Assembly: GCA_025354525.1 (NCBI GenBank) | Contig: JANXMS010000418.1 | Location: forward strand, 1-43,938 | Direction: 5' to 3' | Source of the DNA: Acidobacteriota bacterium | GTDB lineage: Bacteria; Acidobacteriota; Terriglobia; Bryobacterales; Bryobacteraceae | Length of the DNA: 43,938 bases | Shown: in pieces, positions 1-6,064 of the stretch | How the letters are laid out: every line of letters begins with the position of its first letter | Position numbering within the stretch: position 1 is the stretch's first letter | Position numbers and translations under genes: made by a program | Notes under the pieces: model-generated | What the model saw: only the letters and a program-made list of their open reading frames with translations | What the model was told of the DNA's origin: nothing | Databases searched by the model: none

Positions 1-69
1 CACCACACCCAAACTGATGTAGTCTGTGATTCGACTTCCCGCAGGCAACTGGGCAATGGTTCGCGACAT
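1..69 (-). CDS. IS4-like transposase, N-terminal fragment (runs off the left edge)
   Basis: The first 23 codons of a minus-strand gene are visible, starting at ATG 69 and leaving the window at base 1. The peptide begins MSRTIAQLPAGSRITDY and continues with ISLGVV. This resembles the N-terminal domain of IS4-family DDE transposases, which opens with a leucine-rich segment around 'SLGVL'. An AGGAGAG ribosome-binding site lies about 9 nt upstream of the start. The IS end must lie between here and roughly base 170, but no terminal inverted repeat can be verified because the other end is outside the window. The family call rests on a short stretch and is from memory of the family, so it is moderate only. 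Confidence 0.5.
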   Translation of the reverse strand, partial: MSRTIAQLPAGSRITDYISLGVV

Positions 70-185
70 CCTAAAGCTCTCCTGTTCTAAAACAGAATAG
101 CATCAGAATGTTTCTTAAATGACGAGTATTGGGTTTAGACCCTCGGCTGACATGGATCTTGGCAAAGCTTAGCACCGTAGGGTAA

Positions 186-216
186 CGCAGGGTGGGCACA
201 AAATCCGGCACAGTGA
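186..216 (+). repeat. Left copy of a 31-bp imperfect direct repeat shared with the integrase 3' end
   Basis: Bases 186-216 match 17776-17806 at 27 of 31 positions, including the exact block AATCCGGCACAGTGA. With a 2-bp gap the similarity continues for about another 20 bp. The right copy lies inside the last codons of the integrase. The left copy has an in-frame stop just before it (TAG at 170-172), so it is not part of an intact gene. It may be the remnant of a related integrase 3' end, or a subterminal integrase-binding site of this element. Confidence 0.6.
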
Positions 217-300
217 AACGATGATCGCAGATACCCAGAACCTTCGCGGTTGTCTCTGCGACGAGTCCCGGGTTGGTATCGAGACTTCCGGAGCCCCTAC

Positions 301-414
301 AGTGGCTTCGTCCGTATTTTATTTGTCTTTTTCCGGACCGATCTCGTATAACTCCCGTGTTTGCATAATAAGTTCAGAAAAACCAGCTCGAAAAAGTGGC
401 TTCGTTTGTATTTT
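301..414 (+). repeat. Pair of 20-bp direct repeats
   Basis: Bases 301-320 and 395-414 share AGTGGCTTCG followed by a two-base difference and GTATTTT, 18 of 20 identical, 94 bp apart. The function is unknown. Position in the junction region suggests integrase arm-type sites or debris of element turnover. Confidence 0.5.
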
Positions 415-940
415 TGTCAATGCGCGGCCTTCGGCTGCCCGCCCGGCGTGCTTCTGCCTGTTTCTATTCGACATGCGATTTGTCTCCCATGTTCAAAATA
501 CTTGGCGACGGCGAAAGAACTGATTCGTGCCGCCTCTCCAAAATGCTCCAAAGCGCCGTCCCTATTGGAGCTGAGGCCCACGAACTTTATTTTTTTGTGT
601 TGTGAACGAGGTAGTCGAGGACGAAAAATAGCGCGGTTCCCTGTGGAGAACCTGTCCTGCCTTGACGGGCTCCGGGGTTGAGGGGCCGAGAGGATGTAGA
701 GGGCGGAGGCGTCGATGGCCAAATTCAACAAATTGTTGGATTTCAATGCTTCGGCGACTTGCATGAATCGACGGATTCCGCGCCTTCACAGGAATCCGTG
801 GCCGTCAAAGCGGCAGATTGTGCCGATTTCAGGTTGGACGCCGCAGACTGCCCTGGATTTCTTGCACGTGGCGGGGTCTTCAAATGCCGCAATTTGCGGG
901 ATGTCAGCGACCGAGCCCTTCGGCAGCCAAATTGGCGAGT

Positions 941-1010
941 TTCAAAACCGACAACGTTGTCGAATTTGAAAACAGACACCGTGTCGGGTTTGAAAACGGA
1001 AACGGTTTCC
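941..1010 (+). repeat. Three tandem ~24-bp repeats, each with its own palindrome
   Basis: The boxes TTCAAAAC (941), TTGAAAAC (966) and TTGAAAAC (990) are each followed by a different palindrome. These are GACAACGTTGTC (950-961), GACAC-C-GTGTC (975-985) and GGAAAC-G-GTTTCC (998-1010). The pairing is kept while the sequence changes, which suggests selection on symmetry, as in protein-binding or structured sites. No gene is assigned here. Confidence 0.6.
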
Positions 1011-1082
1011 GATTTGGGGGCAGGGGAGCAATCAGTGCACCCGGTAATGAACACGTGCGGCCTCGAGTAGGATAGTCAATTC

Positions 1083-1784
1083 ATGGGCACCCGCGTAGAC
1101 AATGAATTGTGGGCAACAAGGAATGCTGCCTTGGGCGACTTGGAAGTTGCGCTGAAGCCGGAGTCGGAAATGGTGCAGGAGGTCTTCCAGGTACTGCGTC
1201 TGATCCTTCACGATCTTGACTCTTTTTTCCAGCCCGCTCCGGGACTGCCCTTGCTCAGTTTGCTAACAGGCATCAAGGGGAGAAACCTCCTCCATGCGTC
1301 CTACGGTCTGTCGCTTGATGGGCTTGCGCAGGAAGCAGGAGCACTGCTCCGCCCGCTACTTGAGGCGGTGGAATTGCTCGTATATTTGCGCACCGTTCCG
1401 GGCGCTATCGAACAGGGCGAATCCTTAACTCTGCCGAGCGCGGGAGTACGCGCAAAGGAAATTGGCGGCGATTTTCACAAGTTGCGCGACCACCTCAACA
1501 AACACGCATGTCACGTAAATCTCACGGAGGAGTCCCTTCGGCACCTCTTCGATGCTTCCGCCGGTCGGACGCGAATTCAGCAACCGCATCGAATTGATGT
1601 TCTCCGCCAGAACCTGCTTTCCTTAACTGCGTTTGGCACCAGCCTGGCCGTGGAGACCTCCTCATGCTTTTCGGAGTGCGCTTTAGTAAGCGGCAAGGCC
1701 CGACATACAGCCGAGGCTCATCGAAACAAGGTCGTTCGTCTCGCGGAAAAGGCACCGGCAGTCTTCAAAGTAGCGCTCGACTAA
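1083..1784 (+). CDS. Hypothetical protein, 233 aa
   Basis: A soluble, leucine-rich, mostly helical protein starting at ATG 1083 with AGGAT 9 nt upstream. Residues 60-110 (including LLRPLLEAVELLVYLRTVP) and the pattern of conserved-looking Arg/Glu/His recall bacterial proteins of the DUF5677 type, but this resemblance is weak and from memory. No signal peptide or membrane helix is visible. It converges with the XRE repressor, with only 8 bp between the two stop codons. It may be element cargo or an old host gene fragment; no function is proposed. Confidence 0.6.
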   Translation: MGTRVDNELWATRNAALGDLEVALKPESEMVQEVFQVLRLILHDLDSFFQPAPGLPLLSLLTGIKGRNLLHASYGLSLDGLAQEAGALLRPLLEAVELLVYLRTVPGAIEQGESLTLPSAGVRAKEIGGDFHKLRDHLNKHACHVNLTEESLRHLFDASAGRTRIQQPHRIDVLRQNLLSLTAFGTSLAVETSSCFSECALVSGKARHTAEAHRNKVVRLAEKAPAVFKVALD

Positions 1785-1792
1785 AACTTCGC

Positions 1793-2209
1793 CTACCCCT
1801 TCGTCCCCCGCTTCCCCTTCTTCGCCGCCGCGTCATATCCCAGCCCTGGATTAATCTCCACGCAAAGCCCCTGAATCTCGCCGAGCACGCCCGGGAAGTC
1901 CACCGGGGTGCCCTCAGCGTGCGCCTCGCGCGCGGCGTCGGCCTTCGACCAGATGGCGGTGATGTGTTCGAGCCCGATGTCGCTTAGCTCGGCGGCGGCG
2001 TCCCAGAACACCCTCGCTAGGTCCAGGCGGTTGGATTGGGCGGCGAGACGGCTAAGACCTACGAGTACATTGGTGTCGGGCCTCGTACCGGATTCGTAAC
2101 GGGCGACCGAGCTCACCGCTAGCCCCAGCTTAACGGCCAGTTGTTGTTGGGTGACGGTGATCGCTTTTCGGAGATCTCGAATGTGTTCAGCGAAACTCAT
2201 TTTTGCCAT
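1793..2209 (-). CDS. XRE-family HTH transcriptional repressor
   Basis: A 138-aa protein with a Cro/C1-type helix-turn-helix at about residues 10-65 (IRDLRKAITVTQQQLAVKLG, then SVARYESG). The C-terminal half is helical and may dimerise. It is divergent from the small HTH gene at 2303, and the 93-bp gap holds two palindromic operators, one ending 3 nt from this start codon, so autoregulation is likely. In phages and satellites the repressor in this position keeps the element silent. There is no obvious Shine-Dalgarno sequence before ATG 2209; ATG 2200 is an alternative start. The inducing signal, host SOS or a helper-phage protein, cannot be read from the sequence. Confidence 0.8.
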   Translation of the reverse strand: MAKMSFAEHIRDLRKAITVTQQQLAVKLGLAVSSVARYESGTRPDTNVLVGLSRLAAQSNRLDLARVFWDAAAELSDIGLEHITAIWSKADAAREAHAEGTPVDFPGVLGEIQGLCVEINPGLGYDAAAKKGKRGTKG

Positions 2210-2211
2210 TG

Positions 2212-2265
2212 ACTACTCAGCATGAGTAGTTTACTTTGGATTGAACTACCCACTAGTGAGTAGTT
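2212..2265. promoter_or_regulatory. Two palindromic operators in the divergent control region
   Basis: Operator 1 (2212-2230) is ACTACTCA-GCA-TGAGTAGT, perfect 8-bp arms. Operator 2 (2244-2265) has 11-bp arms with one mismatch: AACTACCCACT followed directly by AGTGAGTAGTT. Both share the ACTAC(T/C)CA half-site, so one dimeric repressor, most simply the adjacent XRE protein, should bind both. Operator 1 sits against the repressor start codon. Operator 2 lies upstream of the HTH gene at 2303. Confidence 0.75.
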
Positions 2266-2302
2266 GGCGTGCATCCTAGTGATTGTAAGCCATCGGAGGA
2301 TT

Positions 2303-2488
2303 ATGGGAAAGCCTTACCTGACGCCCGAAGATTTGCGCGAGCTCTTGCCGTACTCGCTTCCGGTGATCTACCGAGAGTTGAAAGCGGGCACCATACCATC
2401 GATACGGTTGGGGCGGCGCTACATGATCCCTACCGCCGCCTTCGATGCCTGGCTCGCCTCGTGCGGCCCGCCCCGCTCCGCCGCCTAA
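2303..2488 (+). CDS. AlpA/excisionase-like small HTH protein
   Basis: A 61-aa protein. The pattern YLTPEDLRELLPYSLPVIY followed by GTIPSIRLGRRYMIPTAAFDAWL is the winged helix of MerR-like excisionase/AlpA proteins: recognition helix, then a GRRYxIP wing and a helix. ATG 2303 is chosen because GGAGGA immediately precedes it; an upstream start at 2264 overlaps operator 2 and lacks a binding site. Proteins of this class switch on integrase or excision genes or act as directionality factors. As the first gene opposite the repressor it is a good candidate for the element's early activator. Confidence 0.75.
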   Translation: MGKPYLTPEDLRELLPYSLPVIYRELKAGTIPSIRLGRRYMIPTAAFDAWLASCGPPRSAA

Positions 2489-2624
2489 CGTCGGCTGTCC
2501 TCTCCAGCTTTAAGCCGGTATTGACGACGGACCCTCCATGTCCCAATTTTCAGCAATCCAATTGCAAGCGAACCCGCGCCCGTTGCGGCCGCAAACCGAA
2601 ACCCAACCTAATACGGAGAATACG

Positions 2625-3041
2625 ATGCCAACGAAAGTAAGCAAGGTGGCTGTAGACGCGAGCGCTGCACTCGTCGATAGCGTTGCGCCCGACGAATCCA
2701 AAAGGCCGATGAACCCCGAGGAACTAACGGCGTGGCAGGCAAGCTTCGAATGCAAAATGGGGTGTCACATTCACCGGCAGCATTATTGTTTATCCGGCCG
2801 GGCCGGGCTTAGCCGCGATCGCGAACGCAAGGCCAAAGCGATTCTGGAGGAGATAGGCGAGTTCGTGGACTACGACGATATTTGTATTCTCGGCATGGCG
2901 CTGGACCTGTTGAAAACCGTTCGAGGCGGGCCCATAACCGAGCCGCTGGATGATGGCGATTTCATCGGTTCATTGATGGCGGTGTTAAACGACGACGAGA
3001 GCAAAGTACGCGCCGCTATCGAGCAGCCCGTTCTGACGTAG
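2625..3041 (+). CDS. Hypothetical element protein, 138 aa
   Basis: An acidic soluble protein of unknown function beginning MPTKVSKVAVDASAALV. ATG 2625 has CGGAGA 6 nt upstream and is preferred over ATG 2538, which lacks a site. The middle part holds two Cys and two His (CKMGCHIHRQHYC), a possible metal-binding knuckle. The C-terminal half is acidic and helical. It lies in the early plus-strand run between the AlpA-like gene and the DUF1376 replication gene, so a role in early element functions is possible but unproved. Confidence 0.6.
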   Translation: MPTKVSKVAVDASAALVDSVAPDESKRPMNPEELTAWQASFECKMGCHIHRQHYCLSGRAGLSRDRERKAKAILEEIGEFVDYDDICILGMALDLLKTVRGGPITEPLDDGDFIGSLMAVLNDDESKVRAAIEQPVLT

Positions 3042-3153
3042 ACGACGAGCAGGAAGTTCATCTCGCTTCCCGACACATTCACCCGCGTACCCTCCGCCCG
3101 GCTGCGGTCGGAGTATTGCGCCCAACCACACCAACGAAAATGAGAATTTGAAC

Positions 3154-3813
3154 ATGTCAAAAGCACGGAAATCTATCGGCCTCTTGGCCGCAGCGGTTGG
3201 CCAAGCTACGCCGCTCCAACAGACGGTCGAGCCACTCGAACCCCTCTTCGGCATTGGCGAGCCATGGCCAGAGCCAAAATATCCGGAAGCCAACGACTGG
3301 CGTCTGTTGACCTACTCGGAAGACGGGAACCTTGAGGAACTAATCCTCACACAATCGGAGCACGCTGCGGGCCGTGCGCTCATTGCAGAGCGCCGAGCGG
3401 CTCAATCGAATGGAATATCCGCGTTCGCCGTCTCACCCCGCGCTGCGCTGCCGAAGTTCGGCACCGCTGAACCTGAAAGGCCCAGAATTGAGTCCCCTTT
3501 CGACATCCCCGACCGGCCGCCCCAATTGGGTTGGGACTTGACGACGATGGGCGAAAAGCTTGCAGATGGCGCTCTGAAAGCCGCTCTAGACCTCGAGCTG
3601 GCGTATTTCAAGGCCAATGCCCACGAACTTGACGTCTTTTCGGTAATTGAGGCTATCCGGTTGGCGCGACGGACCTGGGGACCGGACGGCTACCAACGCG
3701 GTAATTTCATTGCCGCGTTTTGTCGCGTCCTCGGCTTTGACGGTCAAAACGGATCAATCCCTGCTGACAGGATATCCATCGTGGACGCCGACAGCATCAG
3801 CGAATCCCAGTAG
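3154..3813 (+). CDS. Hypothetical element protein, 219 aa
   Basis: A soluble protein of unknown function starting MSKARKSIGLLAAAVGQ. ATG 3154 was chosen over an upstream in-frame TTG at 3148 because GAGA lies about 8 nt before it. The centre is proline-rich (ESPFDIPDRPPQLGWD), which suggests a linker between a basic N-terminal segment and a helical C-terminal domain. No catalytic motif is visible. It is co-oriented with, and upstream of, the replication gene. Confidence 0.6.
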   Translation: MSKARKSIGLLAAAVGQATPLQQTVEPLEPLFGIGEPWPEPKYPEANDWRLLTYSEDGNLEELILTQSEHAAGRALIAERRAAQSNGISAFAVSPRAALPKFGTAEPERPRIESPFDIPDRPPQLGWDLTTMGEKLADGALKAALDLELAYFKANAHELDVFSVIEAIRLARRTWGPDGYQRGNFIAAFCRVLGFDGQNGSIPADRISIVDADSISESQ

Positions 3814-3855
3814 CCCTCCAGGGGCCGCCTCACCGCGGCCCTACCCAGGAACCCC

Positions 3856-3963
3856 ATGCCACTCGACAAGTACCTTTCTCCCGAAGCCATCGCCGCGCCT
3901 CTCTCTATACGGGAATCCGCCCCCCATCGCCGCCGGCCGTTCTTCCGAGAGAGGGTCCGATGA
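3856..3963 (+). CDS. Short ORF coupled to the DUF1376 gene
   Basis: A 35-codon frame (MPLDKYLSPEAIAAPLSIRE...) with AGGA about 5 nt before ATG 3856. Its TGA overlaps the ATG of the next gene (ATGA), so its translation could feed ribosomes to the replication gene. It is arginine-rich at the end. It could be a genuine small protein or a leader peptide; there is no homology evidence. Confidence 0.4.
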   Translation: MPLDKYLSPEAIAAPLSIRESAPHRRRPFFRERVR

Positions 3964-4982
3964 AATCCTTCCTCTTCGACGTCGACGCTTGGCTCTCCTC
4001 AACCGCCGTTTCAGCCATGACGGCGGACGAGGAGCGCGGATACTTGCGCCTGCTCCTGCATGCCTGGAAACAGCCGGATTGCGGCCTTCCTGACGACGAT
4101 GGAACCTTGGCTACCCTGAGCCTCATCGGAGCCCGCTGGAAGCGCTCAGCGGCCAAGCTGCGGGCTTGCTTCCAGTCACGCGAGGGCAGGCTGTACAACC
4201 GGCGTCTGCTCGAAGAGTGGGAGTACCAGCGCCGTTACCATTCCGAGCGGGCGACGGCGGGGGCGAAGGGCGCGGCGAAGCGCTGGGGGAACCGGTCGGA
4301 ACCGGATAGCTCAGCTATAGCTGAGCCATTGGCTAAGCTATCGAAAAACGTCGAAAATCGATGGCTGTTCGATGCAAGAGCGAAGAGCGAAGAGCGAAGA
4401 GCTACAGCGGCGGCGAATAGTCCGAGCAGTCCATCGCCGCCGCTCGATGCCGATTTGGCTCAGATTGCCGAGGCTCTGCATGGCTGCATGGCTCCGGGCG
4501 CTTTGCCGCCGGACGAAGCCATCGTTCGGCAGATCGCCGCCGCCGTGCCGCATGCCAGCGCCGAGGACGTGGCGGAGTGGGCCCAGCGTTTCCGCCGCCG
4601 CCGCAAGCCGCCGGAGAGCTACGGGTTCTTCGCCGCCATCGTGGCCGAGGAACTATCGCCGAAGCGCCTGGCGCTCATCAGGACAGCTCGGCCAATGCCG
4701 GAGGACCCGAAGGCAGAGGAGGAGCAGCGGGCAGCGCTGGAGCGGGATCTGGCCGCCGAGGCGGAGGAACGTTTGCGGGTTGACGCAGAGATTGCACGGC
4801 GGGAGGCTGCCGGGACGCTTGAAGCCGATCTGAAGCGGCACGAGGGCGAGGCGAGGGCGGCTGATCCGTTGTGGGATCGGAAGCCGGTGGGGTTGCGGCG
4901 GGAGGTGGCGTTGGCGGGGGTGCGGGGGGAGTTTACCCGTGAACGCCTCAGTCCGCTAGGGCTTCTGGTTCTCAATCGTTAG
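3960..4982 (+). CDS. DUF1376 (YdaU-like) replication protein
   Basis: A 340-aa protein. Residues 1-100 carry the DUF1376 pattern: FDVDAWLSSTAVSAMTADEE, then RGYLRLLLHAW, a 'GLPDDDGTLATLS' loop and RLYNRRLLEEWE, followed by the typical linker GAKGAAKRWGN. Such proteins stand in the place of phage replication initiators (YdaU, lambda O-like) and are often found beside a helicase or loader gene. The C-terminal part (about 230-300) is Glu/Arg/Ala-rich helix. An 18-bp perfect palindrome and a 7-bp triple repeat fall in the linker. The last 27 bp overlap the convergent gene 4956-5801, so the 3' end may have been altered when the minus-strand cassette arrived. Confidence 0.8.
   Translation: MKSFLFDVDAWLSSTAVSAMTADEERGYLRLLLHAWKQPDCGLPDDDGTLATLSLIGARWKRSAAKLRACFQSREGRLYNRRLLEEWEYQRRYHSERATAGAKGAAKRWGNRSEPDSSAIAEPLAKLSKNVENRWLFDARAKSEERRATAAANSPSSPSPPLDADLAQIAEALHGCMAPGALPPDEAIVRQIAAAVPHASAEDVAEWAQRFRRRRKPPESYGFFAAIVAEELSPKRLALIRTARPMPEDPKAEEEQRAALERDLAAEAEERLRVDAEIARREAAGTLEADLKRHEGEARAADPLWDRKPVGLRREVALAGVRGEFTRERLSPLGLLVLNR
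4309..4402. repeat. 18-bp palindrome and 7-bp tandem repeat inside the DUF1376 gene; candidate origin
   Basis: GCTCAGCTATAGCTGAGC (4309-4326) is a perfect palindrome. It is followed by a locally A-rich stretch (about 4340-4360) and by GAGCGAA repeated three times (4378-4398) plus GAGC. In lambda-type systems the replication origin lies inside the initiator gene, in the linker between its domains, and this cluster sits in exactly that position here. That parallel is inference. Confidence 0.45.
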
Positions 4983-5801
4983 GCTGATTCGACCACCTTC
5001 CTGCGTGTAGGAGATTCTAGCCGGGGAGAGAGAAAGTGTCGTATTGGTGCTCTGCGTTGCTAGGTGTCCTGAGTCCTTGGACTCCGCGGACGAAGCGGTT
5101 TCGTCCGCCGGATCGTTTTCTTCAATATCCTCTACGAAATACTTTTGGTAGAAATCGATATCGAAGAGGTTTGCGGTTTGGACGTCTTTCAATGGAATGG
5201 TCACGACGAAATCTTCGGAATCGCGAGCAGGGTCGTTCAAGGCGTCTGAATAGAACGTTGTCGGGACCGCTTCCAGCGTGTCCTTATCGCGGTATCCGCT
5301 CATTAGCGGCAGAATTCGAAAATACAGTTCATGCGGGCTTAGGTTGGGCGCTTCGGCCACAAGACCTACATACCACTTGCGGTTTAAGAGAGAGATAGAG
5401 ATTAAGTCGCCTTCCTGATCGGCGCAGTAGAGGAATCTCGTAAGTGTATTGCCGTGCCGGTGGACTTCCCATCGCTTCGCGGTTTCTCTGTCAACTACGA
5501 CATTGATGGCGAGAGCTAAAATCGGGCCAAGGAGCACCGCCCACGCTGCCGTATCCGCGTGCTCCCACGGAAAGAGTTTTGGCCATTTTTCACCAGCCCA
5601 GATCCCAATATCCATGCAACCTGTCCAGTGAACAACCAATCGTGCGAAAACGCCGAGCACGGTCCCGGCGATTGCCGACTCAACCAGCAGCCGATATCCA
5701 TCCACCCTTTGCGCGTGAAAGCGAAAGAAATTATTCAGATGAAGGAAGAGAAATCCGCCAAGCAGCGGGAAAAGGAGCAGATTATATGGCATCCTCGCCA
5801 T
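4956..5801 (-). CDS. Membrane protein of unknown function, 281 aa
   Basis: Three hydrophobic helices are visible near the N-terminus (about residues 5-22, 41-60 and 86-105). A soluble domain follows with the segment LNRKWYVGLVAEAP and then RILPLMSGYRDKDTLEAVPTTFY. The latter recalls a family of inner-membrane hypothetical proteins (possibly DUF6338-like; from memory, not verified). The C-terminal tail (about 230-281) is acidic and Ser/Thr-rich. ATG 5801 is used; ATG 5792 is possible. It overlaps the preceding small gene by 20 bp and is the last gene of the minus-strand cassette headed by the tape-measure-like gene. Cargo function, such as phage exclusion, is conceivable but unsupported. Confidence 0.6.
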   Translation of the reverse strand: MARMPYNLLLFPLLGGFLFLHLNNFFRFHAQRVDGYRLLVESAIAGTVLGVFARLVVHWTGCMDIGIWAGEKWPKLFPWEHADTAAWAVLLGPILALAINVVVDRETAKRWEVHRHGNTLTRFLYCADQEGDLISISLLNRKWYVGLVAEAPNLSPHELYFRILPLMSGYRDKDTLEAVPTTFYSDALNDPARDSEDFVVTIPLKDVQTANLFDIDFYQKYFVEDIEENDPADETASSAESKDSGHLATQSTNTTLSLSPARISYTQEGGRISLTIENQKP

Positions 5802-5979
5802 TCGTGGTGTGCGTCCGCCGCTCCGATTCGGCCTTCCGAACCAATTGCGCGACCTTCACTTTGGCCACTTTCTCAAGCATTTCTTGAACCCTTGGCTCAC
5901 GGATTAGCGCACGGGTGTTGACGATTGTCCGTCCATCGAACGTCACCCGAGAAGTCTTTTCCTTTGACATGGTTTTCAT
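5782..5979 (-). CDS. Small protein between tape-measure-like and membrane genes, 65 aa
   Basis: The peptide begins MKTMSKEKTSRVTFDGRTIV and is basic and helical in its second half. ATG 5979 has GGAG 7-9 nt upstream, better than an upstream in-frame ATG at 6012. It is 85 bp downstream of the tape-measure-like gene and overlaps the next gene by 20 bp, suggesting one transcript. The function is unknown. Confidence 0.55.
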   Translation of the reverse strand: MKTMSKEKTSRVTFDGRTIVNTRALIREPRVQEMLEKVAKVKVAQLVRKAESERRTHTTNGEDAI

Positions 5980-6064
5980 ACTATACTCCAAAGCCATACA
6001 GCGTGGCTCCATACATTAAGCGTAGTTCCCAAGCCATCAAAAGAGCAACCGGCTGGTCCAACGA

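Larger units (their letters stand above)
70..1082. other. Junction region without a convincing gene
   Basis: This stretch of about 1 kb lies between the IS-like transposase and the first solid gene of the element. Several overlapping reading frames of 60-130 codons exist on both strands, but none has a recognisable domain. The best candidate is 715-969 on the plus strand (84 codons, GGAGG upstream). What can be seen is repeats: an integrase-end-like sequence (186-216), a pair of 20-bp direct repeats (301-320, 395-414) and three palindrome-bearing repeats (941-1010). It looks like an eroded element end rather than coding sequence. Confidence 0.5.

Noticed and set aside
743-1054. Minus-strand gene with 8-residue repeats
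   Set aside because: The repeats appear in several frames because the DNA itself repeats; no start signal or domain.
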